Virus record (IMG/VR): IMGVR_UViG_3300033141_004120
Location: 9,708 to 44,607 of that record
Source: a virus
DNA: 34,900 bases
Direction: 5' to 3' (one strand)
The notes below the pieces were generated by a model that was not told the DNA's origin, did not search any database, and worked only from the letters and a program-made list of their open reading frames with translations. Position numbers and translations under genes: made by a program. Positions 18,093 to 25,812 of this stretch are shown here, piece after piece (position 1 is the stretch's first letter; the number at the start of each line of letters is the position of its first letter).

Positions 18093-19772
18093 CTATGGAG
18101 TATGCTCATAAGCAGCTAGCCAATACGGGGAACCATTCATCTCAATCTTGATCATCCCGTACCATTGCCAGCCGGGAGCACCTGTTTTCGGACCGGTAAG
18201 ACTGCCTCCCCCATTCACAGTTGTCAGATTCCCCGCGCCAACCGGCCCGGAGTTGTCATACGTCCCCGCGAAGTCGATGAACGCCTTGTCTGCGTCATTC
18301 TGGTCTATGTGGAGAGCCTCGTGGCCCTCAGCCGAAACCGTCTCGATCTCAAGGCGGGCGGTGGGGCTTACCGTTCCGATGCCAACGTGGTTGTCGTTGT
18401 GAAGGACGAGGTGGTTGTTGTTGACCCCGGCGCTGTTGTAAGTAAGAAAGACAAGGTTCGTCGGAACACTCGTTCCAGCCGCTCCATCCTGAATTGCGGC
18501 GATGTAAGCGCCATAATCGAAGTTGCCGCCAGAATCTACACCCCGGAACCCACAAGAACCCAAGTACTCCCCGGACACAGTTGTCGTGTTGCCTACTGTA
18601 TTCTGGTGGCTCTTCTCCTGAAAAAGGAGCGAGCGGTGACCACTCGTAGCACTATAAGTCCGCTGATAGAAAATGTTGTAGTTAGCGAGTTGGACAGACT
18701 CCACCGTGCCGCTTGGAGCAGCCGTATTGATCCCAACGCGGTTATTGGAAGCATCAAGAGTTAGCAGGCTCGAACCGAAGTTCAGGGCATCAACGGCGGC
18801 ATTGAGAGAGACATCCTTTGTACTGTTGGAGAGGTCTAGAGTTCCAGCATTGACCGTCAGACTATCCCCGGCAGCATTCCCAAGAGTGACGTTGCCTTCA
18901 ACCGATAAGGTCCCATCCGTATGAAAGTCTCCAGTCACACAGTTGAAGTACGCCGAATACCCTCCGAGCCCATTCAATATATCGAGCTGTCCTGTAGTCG
19001 AGGTTACCCTTAAACCCTTTGCCCCTATGGAATCGGTCAGGCTTAGAGTGTTCGTTCTGGCGCGAATCTCCTCGGCCTCTATCCGCTGGCCTGCGCCAAT
19101 ATCCCAAGGGGCAGTCAAGGCGCGTGAGCCGTCAACCGTCAGCGCCCATGTGTGATCGGCCTGATCCCCGAGTCCGCCAATGGACCCGTGGTCAACGTCA
19201 GCGGTATTAAGCATTGTAGCATCAATATGGCCGCCAGCGTCGAGCTTAATAGGTTTACCAGCATCTCCAGCTCCAGCGCTAATATTCAGATGTTCGGCCT
19301 CAGTAAAATATCTACTATCTAGCTGACCAGCATCAAGCTCCGCCTCAGTATAATACCTAGCATCCCCCCTAGCATCATTATGATATTGAACATGGTCATC
19401 ATCTCCCAAACCATCAAGCCCACCGTGGTCAACAGCAGTCGCATTCAAATGTCCTCCACTTGTAAGCTGGATATAATTACCTCCACTATGGGCATCATCT
19501 CGATACCACAACTCAGTAGTACCGGCCACATCCTGTGCGTAAAGCCATCCGGTATTAGCCTTCTGAGCGGGATGAGCTTGCTCAGCGAGCTTTAAAGCAT
19601 AACCACCACCGCTACTTAGAAGCTGACTACGACGGACAGCTTGATTATCCTCAGTCCCATCCTGTTCCATAACAAGTGGATGCTGAGGAGTAACACCATC
19701 AAGCGCAGATACCTTATCTGTATCTACATAGAAGGGGCCTTGATCTCCTAATGTATACTTATATCGAGTCAT
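18093..19772 (-). CDS. Tail fibre/receptor-binding protein
   Basis: 559 residues from the ATG at 19772, which overlaps the TerL stop as ATGA. An ATG at 19790 would overlap TerL by 22 nt. It has fibre-type repeats: DHGGLDGLGDDDHVQYHNDARGDARYY and DHGSIGGLGDQADH in the first half, then NRVGINTAAPSGTVE and NHVGIGTVSPTARLEI, seen upstream of trimerisation domains in many tail fibres. No S74-type autoprotease end is visible; it ends in a beta-rich DYG/GWQWYGMIKIEMNGSPYWL module. The DNA from 18093 to about 19200 is clearly richer in G+C with different codon choice than the 5' third and the neighbours, suggesting a swapped receptor-binding region. Placement between TerL and portal is unusual for a fibre. 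Confidence 0.85.
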   Translation of the reverse strand: MTRYKYTLGDQGPFYVDTDKVSALDGVTPQHPLVMEQDGTEDNQAVRRSQLLSSGGGYALKLAEQAHPAQKANTGWLYAQDVAGTTELWYRDDAHSGGNYIQLTSGGHLNATAVDHGGLDGLGDDDHVQYHNDARGDARYYTEAELDAGQLDSRYFTEAEHLNISAGAGDAGKPIKLDAGGHIDATMLNTADVDHGSIGGLGDQADHTWALTVDGSRALTAPWDIGAGQRIEAEEIRARTNTLSLTDSIGAKGLRVTSTTGQLDILNGLGGYSAYFNCVTGDFHTDGTLSVEGNVTLGNAAGDSLTVNAGTLDLSNSTKDVSLNAAVDALNFGSSLLTLDASNNRVGINTAAPSGTVESVQLANYNIFYQRTYSATSGHRSLLFQEKSHQNTVGNTTTVSGEYLGSCGFRGVDSGGNFDYGAYIAAIQDGAAGTSVPTNLVFLTYNSAGVNNNHLVLHNDNHVGIGTVSPTARLEIETVSAEGHEALHIDQNDADKAFIDFAGTYDNSGPVGAGNLTTVNGGGSLTGPKTGAPGWQWYGMIKIEMNGSPYWLAAYEHTP

Positions 19773-21445
19773 GTTAATTGGACTCCCCACACCCCAAGCT
19801 CCTCCATCTCCTTATCCTCTTTCTCGCACTCTTTGAAGAAGCTCTCATCATCTCCTCCATCATCAAACACATCAGCAGCTGGGTCTGTACTTATAAAAGG
19901 CGCGTAGAGTCCGCCCTTTGACATTAACTCAACTACTCTAGAGGCAGCATCCATAACATCCCAGCTAGTTGGCTTTGGAAAGGTTAGAAGCTGATCCTCA
20001 AGTACCTCACACTCTCCTTCATTGTGAAAGACGAGTCCTCTTCGATAAAACCCAGACATATCCTTGATATCAAGTTGCTTAGCATCCTTTCTATTTCTAT
20101 TCTTAGCTTCAATTATATCAAGGCGAACCCCCCGCTCACTAGCATAATTGATGAGAGGAAAAGTCCCATGCTCGCCAAGTCCAGTTGTTTCATAAACAAC
20201 AGTATAAGTATTACATCGCTCACACATAGCAAGAATTCGTTCCCACTGCTCATCTACATGATACTTGCCATTGTCTATAAACCTGTAATAGATCCTTCCG
20301 TTTGACAGATCAATTCCAACCCCTATAATAGCTGTATCAGCGCTATTAGGCTTAGCCACCCGTGCTGGATCAACCAACACGGCATTTACAACGTCAGCTC
20401 GGCGATTCAGGTTGATTTCGTGGTCCTTATAATATTGAAAGTACCCTCGTTGAAATACTTGGTCTTCAGTAGACATCGGTAAGTTTCGATACTCTAGATA
20501 GAATTCATCCAGGAGCCCCTGCCGCTCTAACTGTGCCTTAACCTTCGCTATCTCATCATCCGAGCAGAATTCTGGCCAATTAGAATGTCCTTTAGCATCA
20601 CATAGCTCAAGCCGCCTACCATCCCAATCAGGATCACCTAGCAATTTATTCACCAAAGCCAGTTGATGCAGAACCGTCCCAACCACAATAATGCGCCATT
20701 TCTTAGATGGTCTGTGGATAGCATTACATACATCTGTGAAGAACCATCGTTCCTTTTTAGCTCTGACCTCCTCTGAATCACGACTATTAGGATCTTCCAG
20801 ATCATCTACATAGATAAGATCAGGTCGATTGAAGCCATACTTCCATCCACGAGTCTGCTGCTCAGCTCCTCGCGGTAGCACCATTGTATCAATACCAGTT
20901 TTAGTATTTCGCGCTATCCATCTATCCTTTGCTATATTCTCCTTCGCTTCAATACCACCGAATAGCTTAAGAATCATCTCATTGGTCATCAGCTCTCGCT
21001 TAAGCGTCTCAGTATCTTCAACAATTTTCTGGAAGGAGCTTGAAATAGCAATGATGAATTTCTTCTGCTGAAACAGAATCTGATGAGCGAGATAAACTTG
21101 CATTATAGTGGTCTTCCCCGCTCCACGATTAGCAGCGATTGCTACTTGTTGGCTAACATCTCTATCAATATCTTGAAAGCTGATATCCTTCTCAAGATAA
21201 TAAAAGAGCCAATCATGAATCTTTTCGCTAAACGGAAGGTCAAAAGCGTCAGGGAATAAGCTGACAGCAGTTATAGCAAGGGAGCGTCTGCAAGCATCCA
21301 CCAGGGCAAGAGTCTCTGGGTCTTGATTGGGGATGAGGATGTCAGATGGGGAAGGCTCCTTCAGTTCCCCTTTCTGAAAGCCATGAATATCCAGCTCTGA
21401 GTCCCCTGCCAACTCCTCAGGGAGAAGGATTTGGTTAGACGCCAT
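19769..21445 (-). CDS. terL: Terminase large subunit
   Basis: 558 residues. ATPase: Walker A NRGAGKTT (106-113) and Walker B LIYVDDLED (210-218, acidic pair D214/D215 and E217), followed by a VVGTVLH coupling motif (254-260). The nuclease half begins with VLVDPAR (catalytic Asp359) and continues to SADTAI (Asp370) and a later AKNRNRKDAKQ region. Length and motif order fit phage terminases of short-tailed viruses. It pumps DNA into the prohead through the portal, and cuts it. The ATG overlaps the TAA of the preceding small gene by one base. It is separated from TerS by about five small genes, rather than lying beside it. Confidence 0.95.
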   Translation of the reverse strand: MASNQILLPEELAGDSELDIHGFQKGELKEPSPSDILIPNQDPETLALVDACRRSLAITAVSLFPDAFDLPFSEKIHDWLFYYLEKDISFQDIDRDVSQQVAIAANRGAGKTTIMQVYLAHQILFQQKKFIIAISSSFQKIVEDTETLKRELMTNEMILKLFGGIEAKENIAKDRWIARNTKTGIDTMVLPRGAEQQTRGWKYGFNRPDLIYVDDLEDPNSRDSEEVRAKKERWFFTDVCNAIHRPSKKWRIIVVGTVLHQLALVNKLLGDPDWDGRRLELCDAKGHSNWPEFCSDDEIAKVKAQLERQGLLDEFYLEYRNLPMSTEDQVFQRGYFQYYKDHEINLNRRADVVNAVLVDPARVAKPNSADTAIIGVGIDLSNGRIYYRFIDNGKYHVDEQWERILAMCERCNTYTVVYETTGLGEHGTFPLINYASERGVRLDIIEAKNRNRKDAKQLDIKDMSGFYRRGLVFHNEGECEVLEDQLLTFPKPTSWDVMDAASRVVELMSKGGLYAPFISTDPAADVFDDGGDDESFFKECEKEDKEMEELGVWGVQLT

Positions 21446-21639
21446 TAGTAGGTTTCCCCTAACAAAGCCTTACGAACATAAATAAACAACCTGTTATCAT
21501 CCTGAGTTGCAAACGGATAGTTGGTTCCAGGGAGAATAGCTGGACATATTAAGAAATCATAACCCCGATCAAACATATACAACGGAGTATTATCTACAAC
21601 CCTAACACCATTAACATCCGTTGATGATTTGAAGGGCAT
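21445..21639 (-). CDS. Unknown small protein before TerL
   Basis: 64 residues, with GGAGAG before the ATG. It contains an aromatic-rich VDNTPLYMFDRGYDFLI core and ends VRKALLGETY. No transmembrane segment or Cys motif; family not recognised. Its stop shares a base with the TerL ATG, so it is translated with TerL. Confidence 0.65.
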   Translation of the reverse strand: MPFKSSTDVNGVRVVDNTPLYMFDRGYDFLICPAILPGTNYPFATQDDNRLFIYVRKALLGETY

Positions 21640-21648
21640 ACCACTCTC

Positions 21649-23055
21649 CTAAACTGTAGCTTCACGACTGAGTGTGAATCTTCCACCAGCCAGCCGCTCA
21701 GTCAACGCTTCCTCAACCCGATTAAATACCATGTAATCAGCTACTGTTTCATCAGTGCCCGGTAGAATTCCCGTCAAAGTCAGGATGGTATCAGTTGCCG
21801 AGTCAATCTCATAGAAGCCATTATTTCCATTCCTACTTCCTTCAATAGCAACCCAATCTCCTACCATGAACAACGGCTGTCCTCTATAAATACACATTGC
21901 AGTATCAGCCGCATTATCTGCACCACGAAGCCAGCCATTTCCGCCAATGGTAATATAGCGGCCAGTCTCCTCAACAGCAGCGATCTGATATATGCCATCA
22001 TTCCCCAGCTCTGAAAGGATGACAGTTATCCAATCTCCAACCTCAAAATCAGCGAATAGGGTAGTGCCAACCCCACCATCAATATGCCCAACTGCTCCCC
22101 CACCATCAACATCCACAGCAAAAGTCCCTGATACTATCTCATCCTGCCAAGGAGCATGAACACGAACCCCAGTTAAAAATGGCCCTGAGCTGGCATTATG
22201 AGGTGTCATTGGTATAGCCATAGTCCAAGGCCGCCCTGCAGCAGCAGTAATAGTCGCCTTGCCACTGCCATTATCTACGTCAAGATCAACGGTGGTATAA
22301 TCATTTAGATTAGCCATAGCTCGTCTAGCAACCAACTCTATGCGACAGGTAGTATCAACACTAGCAGCTCCCTGTTGCCCGGCAAGTTGTATAATATAAT
22401 CGCCGGTGTCTGGACTACCTTCATACACCCGGGTAACCACAAAATATCCATCATTTGCGGCATCCAAGGCATTTGATATCTGAACAATGTCACCTCTTTG
22501 TACGTCAGCAAAGGCATGAAACTCCGCGTCTCCAGAGTAGGCAATAGCTGCCGTTGTGTAAGTAGCCTTCGGGGGAAGGCTGAAGGTAACATCGGTCGGC
22601 GTATCTACACCATCGGTCGGAAAGCCATCGCCTACATCAACCAGCAGCTTGGAATCAAACAAGGCAATTGGAACCATCTCCAAGTCCCACACACCAGTCC
22701 GCCGAGTAATAGCAGCTAACACTTCTGCATCAATATGAACTGTGAAGTTGCCATCATTGGTGGCAAGGATCAAATCAGACATAATATCAGTCTCACGGTA
22801 GCCACCAACTAGGTTTGGCCAGACGACATTCTCAATCAGGTTATAAAGCTCATATGTTCCGAGGTGCTTAATAGTATGGTCAGCACTCGACGCTGTAGCC
22901 AGTGCAGCAGGCGCCGTATAAGATTGCCGGAGTGTCATCCGAAAATGCTTATCAGCTGTTCTTATGGGAGTAACAAGATTTGAGGCTCTAAGGCTAAATA
23001 GCTTCTCGAATGCTGAGCCCTGTTCTAGGTTCAGGTTATAGATCGCTGCACCCAT
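21649..23055 (-). CDS. Beta-repeat virion protein (minor tail/head candidate)
   Basis: 468 residues from the ATG at 23055 with GAGAGG three bases upstream; longer frames start at 23100 but lack a better site. The N-terminus IYNLNLEQGSAFEKLFSLRA is typical of phage tail-side structural proteins. Three copies of a beta unit appear: GDIVQISNALDAANDGYFVVTRV, GDWITVILSELGNDGIYQIAAV and GDWVAIEGSRNGNNGFYEIDSA. They suggest a repeated Ig- or hub-like fold. The extra region near LYNLIENVVWPNLVGGYRET is not recognised. It is the largest gene of the early part of the packaging operon, upstream of TerL. Function inferred from composition. Confidence 0.65.
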   Translation of the reverse strand: MGAAIYNLNLEQGSAFEKLFSLRASNLVTPIRTADKHFRMTLRQSYTAPAALATASSADHTIKHLGTYELYNLIENVVWPNLVGGYRETDIMSDLILATNDGNFTVHIDAEVLAAITRRTGVWDLEMVPIALFDSKLLVDVGDGFPTDGVDTPTDVTFSLPPKATYTTAAIAYSGDAEFHAFADVQRGDIVQISNALDAANDGYFVVTRVYEGSPDTGDYIIQLAGQQGAASVDTTCRIELVARRAMANLNDYTTVDLDVDNGSGKATITAAAGRPWTMAIPMTPHNASSGPFLTGVRVHAPWQDEIVSGTFAVDVDGGGAVGHIDGGVGTTLFADFEVGDWITVILSELGNDGIYQIAAVEETGRYITIGGNGWLRGADNAADTAMCIYRGQPLFMVGDWVAIEGSRNGNNGFYEIDSATDTILTLTGILPGTDETVADYMVFNRVEEALTERLAGGRFTLSREATV

Positions 23056-23178
23056 TATCCTCTCCATCTCTCCCAAGAACCCAGCCAAAGGGCAGGCCAA
23101 GAGAAAAGCTAAGGATTGGCCCCAGAGGTCCGACCAAGGCCAGCCCGAACATTAGCCAAAGAAGCATGCCCAGAGGCG

Positions 23179-23207
23179 TTAGCTGTTTACATTTTGTAAA
23201 CATCTAG
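23179..23207 (+). repeat. 29-bp palindrome, copy 3
   Basis: Arms TTAGCTGTTTACA and TGTAAACATCTAG around TTT on the plus strand. It lies between the beta-repeat virion gene and the holin-like gene, and its CTA is the TAG stop of the latter (23204-23206). Confidence 0.9.
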
Positions 23208-23467
23208 ATTTTCTTCGGAGCCTTTACAGCTTTAGGCTCCTTCATTTCCTGCGCACGGACCTCTTTGTCTCGCAACAGCATAAGATAAGCACTAGACGCC
23301 TTACCATCAACATAGGCCTCACCAAGAATATAAGCGAGAAAAGGCGCAATCCAAATCATAATCTGATCTGGGTCCAGCCCAAAATAGTTAGCAACCCCAG
23401 CCACAATTGCAGCTAGAATAGACATTCTAAATTTACTCTTCTGCCACCATGGTTTCGGACCGTTCAT
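23204..23467 (-). CDS. Holin-like membrane protein (two membrane segments)
   Basis: 87 residues with AAGGAGGTGATACCAA before the ATG. Basic N-terminus (MNGPKPWWQKSKFRM), then two hydrophobic segments: SILAAIVAGVANYFG (about 16-30) and MIWIAPFLAYILGEAYV (about 37-53), followed by a charged C-terminus (LRDKEVRAQEMKEPKAVKAPKK). This topology and size match class II holin-like proteins. Its place in a cluster of small coiled-coil and membrane genes at the start of the late operon fits a lysis cassette, but no endolysin gene is in the window. Holin function is inferred. Confidence 0.6.
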   Translation of the reverse strand: MNGPKPWWQKSKFRMSILAAIVAGVANYFGLDPDQIMIWIAPFLAYILGEAYVDGKASSAYLMLLRDKEVRAQEMKEPKAVKAPKKI

Positions 23468-23660
23468 TTGGTATCACCTCCTTCTCCTTCCATTTGTCTT
23501 CAATCTCCTTAATCTGCTGACCAAGCACTTCTAAGATAGGCTGTACCTCCCTATAGGGCTGCTGGACCAACTGATTGAGGATATACTGCAGAGCATCCTT
23601 ATTCAAGCGAAGCTCATAGATTCCTACAGTCGGCTCATTTCTCGAGTTGTTCTCTGACAT
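23433..23660 (-). CDS. Small coiled-coil protein, possible spanin/lysis partner
   Basis: 75 residues from the ATG at 23660 (a GTG precedes it). Overlaps the holin-like gene by 35 nt and the preceding gene by 26 nt. Helical, charged sequence: LRLNKDALQYILNQLVQQPYREVQPILEVLGQQIKEIEDKWKEKE, with no membrane segment or lipobox. It may be a soluble partner of the flanking membrane proteins; no family is recognised. Confidence 0.55.
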   Translation of the reverse strand: MSENNSRNEPTVGIYELRLNKDALQYILNQLVQQPYREVQPILEVLGQQIKEIEDKWKEKEVIPNERSETMVAEE

Positions 23661-23901
23661 CACTAATATCCACCTTTAACTCTTGGAATCCTCGGTCGAC
23701 CGACCTCTTAAGCTCTTTAAGGCTCTCTTTCACATTGACCTGTTCTTGTGTAACAGCGCTCCGAAAAGCCTCACAGAGCTCCTTAGATACAATCCCATTA
23801 TTAGAACGCTTTGGTACTAGCTTGAGAATTGCAGCTGTGAGTGTTACACTCCCTCCAATAATAGCTGAGGTGAGTACGGTTGGGTCAGTAAGGCCGCTCA
23901 T
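23635..23901 (-). CDS. Membrane-anchored coiled-coil protein
   Basis: 88 residues. One N-terminal hydrophobic segment (TVLTSAIIGGSVTLTAAILKLV, residues 8-29) is followed by a long helical charged region (EQVNVKESLKELKRSVDRGFQELKVDISDVREQLEK) with heptad-like spacing. This resembles small holin-antiholin or spanin-like accessory proteins, but no defining motif is visible. The ATG overlaps the stop of the overlapping 51-residue frame (ATGA), an arrangement that supports translation of that frame too. Confidence 0.6.
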   Translation of the reverse strand: MSGLTDPTVLTSAIIGGSVTLTAAILKLVPKRSNNGIVSKELCEAFRSAVTQEQVNVKESLKELKRSVDRGFQELKVDISDVREQLEK

Positions 23902-24053
23902 TCCTTTTTCTCAGCCTCTTTCTTCCCAACCTTCTCCATGCTCTTCATTATCTTCATATGCGCCGACACCCGCCGAAATGTCTGAACTGTCATCCCCGCA
24001 GCTGATTTGCTCAGATCCAGCCCCCTCGCTAACATCACCTTTAGGTTGCCCAT
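23898..24053 (-). CDS. Candidate 51-residue gene overlapping the TerS 3' end
   Basis: Frame from the ATG at 24053, preceded by AGGAGG with an eight-base spacer, inside the last third of the TerS gene in another frame. It runs 10 nt past the TerS stop and ends as ATGA over the next gene's start. The product is basic and helical (MGNLKVMLARGLDLSKSAAG... VGKKEAEKKE). The TerS part it overlaps is a low-complexity Gly/Glu/Ser tail, which may reflect dual-coding constraint. Not proven expressed. Confidence 0.4.
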   Translation of the reverse strand: MGNLKVMLARGLDLSKSAAGMTVQTFRRVSAHMKIMKSMEKVGKKEAEKKE

Positions 24054-24552
24054 CTCCATTACCTCCTCCGACAGAATAAGGGACATCAATCACCATACCT
24101 CTCCGCTTGGCTTCTGCCAGAGCTCGCCTTCGCATAGCATCCAAATCCTGACGGGTATATACATTGACATTCCCATCTATCTTTGCATCAATCCGCCGAA
24201 CAGGCCCGTGGCCTCCACTCGCCATCAAGGACAGAGCAGTCTTAACACGAAGGTTGATTGGAACCCCATTCTCAGCAGTTACATCCTCATCCCCTTTCAC
24301 CACCTTTGTTAATAGCTCAAGGGCTGGCGCTTGGACTTGCTGAATCTGGGTAGCCACATCAATCGCCTTTGCATCCGCCTTATCATTAAGCTCATCCATC
24401 TTCTCCATAGCAACTAAACTATTTTTCACAATGGAAACGGATTGAGGTGTCACCCCAAGCTGCTTGGCAATATCCTTATTCTTCTGCCCGAGGAGAATCC
24501 CCCGGACCATTCGTCTATGCCTTCCCTGAAGCTTTTTAACCTGATACTGCAC
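23911..24552 (-). CDS. terS: Terminase small subunit (helix-turn-helix)
   Basis: 213 residues from the GTG at 24552, with AGGAGG five bases upstream. The in-frame ATG at 24669 overlaps the promoter and is rejected. A HTH lies near the N-terminus (HRRMVRGILLGQKNKDIAKQLGVTPQSVSIVKNSL), a DNA-recognition module as in small terminases. A middle helical oligomerisation region follows (ALELLTKVVKGDEDVTAENGVPINLRVKTALSLMASGG), and then YTRQDLDAMRRRALAEAKRRG. The last ~50 residues are a low-complexity acidic tail, which overlaps a second open frame. It probably recognises the packaging site and feeds DNA to TerL. First gene of the leftward operon. Confidence 0.75.
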   Translation of the reverse strand: MQYQVKKLQGRHRRMVRGILLGQKNKDIAKQLGVTPQSVSIVKNSLVAMEKMDELNDKADAKAIDVATQIQQVQAPALELLTKVVKGDEDVTAENGVPINLRVKTALSLMASGGHGPVRRIDAKIDGNVNVYTRQDLDAMRRRALAEAKRRGMVIDVPYSVGGGNGDGQPKGDVSEGAGSEQISCGDDSSDISAGVGAYEDNEEHGEGWEERG

Positions 24553-24588
24553 CTTTACCTCCTTAGACCTCTGCGGAGCACTGCACGT

Positions 24589-24618
24589 ACTATACCATAG
24601 TTGGGGGGCTGAAGTCAA
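24589..24618 (-). promoter_or_regulatory. Leftward sigma70-like promoter of the TerS/late operon
   Basis: Reading leftwards: TTGACT (24618-24613), an 18-bp spacer, TATAGT (24594-24589). The start would lie about 30 nt before the TerS GTG. An upstream palindrome (24635-24649) suggests regulation. Matches 5/6 and 5/6 to the consensus. Confidence 0.7.
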
Positions 24619-24634
24619 GGTGGAACCTTTACAC

Positions 24635-24649
24635 CAGTTAAACCAACTG
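24635..24649. promoter_or_regulatory. Operator-like palindrome upstream of the TerS promoter
   Basis: CAGTT-AAACC-AACTG: five-base arms around a five-base centre, 16 bp beyond the -35 box. A close match (AAGTTG-AAC-CAACTT) lies at 29027-29041 upstream of another promoter, and a half-site GGTTCAACTT lies at 24695-24704. Both full sites are followed by TTCCACCTT at the -35 box. Confidence 0.45.
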
Positions 24650-24723
24650 TTTATAATTTCCCCATACAAAATGGCTTGATATGTGGTGTATCTCGGTTCA
24701 ACTTACAAAAACTTATCCATAAT

Positions 24724-24759
24724 GGGAAAGGTCTAGGTAACATCTTACCTCTTTTTCCC
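24724..24759 (+). other. Long imperfect stem-loop in the divergence region
   Basis: GGGAAA...AGGTAA-CATC-TTACCT...TTTCCC: an inner six-base stem with a four-base loop and an outer six-base stem. A T-run follows the inner stem on the plus strand (CTTTTT), so it may be a weak rightward terminator, or a leader hairpin of the leftward transcript. Confidence 0.4.
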
Positions 24760-24813
24760 ATCCCCCCATCCTCCCCCTTATGTTCTAGAGGATGGTGTTG
24801 GCACAGTTCTTGC

Positions 24814-24841
24814 TATATATAGCGCGTGATTATATTGTCAA
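24814..24841 (-). promoter_or_regulatory. Second leftward sigma70-like promoter
   Basis: Reading leftwards: TTGACA (24841-24836), 16-bp spacer, TATATA (24819-24814). It lies directly beside the first 27-bp direct repeat and would read toward TerS. Perfect -35; five of six at -10. Alternative -10 registers exist in the TATATATAG run. Confidence 0.55.
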
Positions 24842-24842
24842 G

Positions 24843-25031
24843 GCTAAGTCCAACAGAATCAACAGGTTACGTGGTGTACCATTTGGTACTGTACCATTTG
24901 GTACGGTTCTAAAGCCAACAGAATCAACAGGTTAGCCGCTTTGTAGCTGTTTTGTTACTTTTTTGTTGTGTACCAAAAGGTACAACTACAAAAAATGTAG
25001 TACGGCTAAGCCTAACAATATCAACAGGTTA
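24843..25031 (+). repeat. Three 27-bp direct repeats (iteron-like)
   Basis: Units at 24843-24869, 24908-24934 and 25005-25031. Unit pattern: GCTAAGYCYAACA (first part) then RATATCAACAGGTTA-type second part; ATCAACAGGTTA is invariant. Spacing is 65 and 97 bp. The stretch between divergent operons (24670-25161) has no gene. Repeated sites of this kind are typical of initiator- or repressor-binding regions. Not CRISPR: the spacers are unequal and carry palindromes. Confidence 0.75.
24876..24983. promoter_or_regulatory. Three GTACC-N4-GGTAC palindromes
   Basis: Copies at 24876-24889 and 24891-24904 (GTACCATTTGGTAC, one base apart) and at 24970-24983 (GTACCAAAAGGTAC). Identical five-base arms with A/T-rich centres, interleaved with the 27-bp repeats. 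The pair looks like a cooperative operator; a bound repressor or initiator is inferred. Confidence 0.65.
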
Positions 25032-25103
25032 GCGATTGGCACAGGATTTGCGATTAAACAAACTGTTCCCGACAGGATCGAGGAACGGAAAGGAGGAAAC
25101 TGT

Positions 25104-25112
25104 ATGGCCTAA
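25104..25112 (+). other. Two-codon minigene (ATG GCC TAA) with perfect ribosome site
   Basis: AGGAGG at 25091-25096 and a seven-base spacer before ATG-GCC-TAA. It lies 50 nt upstream of the first rightward gene. It may be chance, or a leader that affects downstream translation, as in phage minigenes. No other support. Confidence 0.25.
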
Positions 25113-25161
25113 GCATCCTGCTGGCCATTCCCAAACCAGATTGAGTTAAGGAGGATGGCTA

Positions 25162-25638
25162 ATGAAGCAGGAAGGTGAAAGCTGGATCATAGAGCCAGAG
25201 GATATGTCCAGGGTGAAGTTTGGCCCAGGCTGCAAAGACACACATGAGTTTGGTGTCAGCTTGTCGGGCGAAGACCGGAAGGCTAAGGTTGAGACAAGAT
25301 TTACGCTGGTCTGCGATTTGGAAGCTTGCCCTTTGACGAGAGTCTTCGACCTGATGCGGCAGCCGGTTATGAATGCTGCTCGGACTACTCTGCGGAAGCA
25401 ATTCAGCGAGTACGACAGCCTGGACAAGGCAGCGCAAGAACCCTGGACAGCGGTAATTGCCGCAAAAGGCTTCGGAGTTGGCATAGGAGGAGATCCTGTC
25501 AGCCAGATCAAGCAAGTGGTAAGTCGCACCACATCTGGCGACGCAATTCTCCAGATGCAGGAAGTTTTAGCTCGCGCCTATGCAAGCAAAATGGGCATCA
25601 GCCTAGAAGAAGCGTATCAAAGATTTACTTTGGGATAA
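25162..25638 (+). CDS. First early gene, unknown
   Basis: 158 residues with AAGGAGG before the ATG (six-base spacer). Mixed charge and no membrane segment, signal peptide or Cys motif. Central part is helical with KQFSEYDSLDKAAQEPW, then a Gly-rich VIAAKGFGVGIGGDP, then helices MQEVLARAYASKMGISLEEAYQRFTLG. No known family is recognised. As the first rightward gene after the control region it is probably an immediate early gene, possibly encoding a host-takeover or regulatory protein; this is inference. Confidence 0.65.
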   Translation: MKQEGESWIIEPEDMSRVKFGPGCKDTHEFGVSLSGEDRKAKVETRFTLVCDLEACPLTRVFDLMRQPVMNAARTTLRKQFSEYDSLDKAAQEPWTAVIAAKGFGVGIGGDPVSQIKQVVSRTTSGDAILQMQEVLARAYASKMGISLEEAYQRFTLG

Positions 25639-25708
25639 TCAAATCTGGGAATGGCCAGCAGGGTACTTAGGCAAACACCAGCAAGTGTCGACCATCATAA
25701 ACAGTTGA

Positions 25709-25737
25709 CTAGCTGTTTACATTTTGTAAACATCTAG
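25709..25737 (+). repeat. 29-bp palindrome, copy 4
   Basis: Arms CTAGCTGTTTACA and TGTAAACATCTAG around TTT on the plus strand. Identical to the reverse of copy 6. It lies in the 174-nt gap between the first two early genes; the rest of that gap holds only a CTTGGTAATAAAG leader motif. Confidence 0.95.
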
Positions 25738-25812
25738 CACAAACAGAAAGCCTAAATAGCGCTTGGTAATAAAGGGAGGATAGAGCACCAACACCTTAAG
25801 GAGGAGCTACTA

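Noticed and set aside
16313-18764. Long open frames on the plus strand opposite portal and fibre (for example 16313-16912 and 18165-18764).
   Set aside because: They lie fully antisense to strongly supported genes, have no ribosome sites and show no recognisable protein pattern.
24553-24669. Longer TerS start at 24669.
   Set aside because: The extension covers the sigma70-like promoter and has no ribosome site; the GTG at 24552 has AGGAGG.
24843-25031. Possible CRISPR array from three similar repeats.
   Set aside because: Only three units with unequal spacing (65 and 97 bp) and palindromes between them; no cas genes. The Cas4-like gene is a stand-alone phage nuclease.
25146-25532. Minus-strand frames of 118-128 codons opposite the first early gene.
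   Set aside because: Antisense to a plus-strand frame with a good ribosome site; no promoter or ribosome site of their own.
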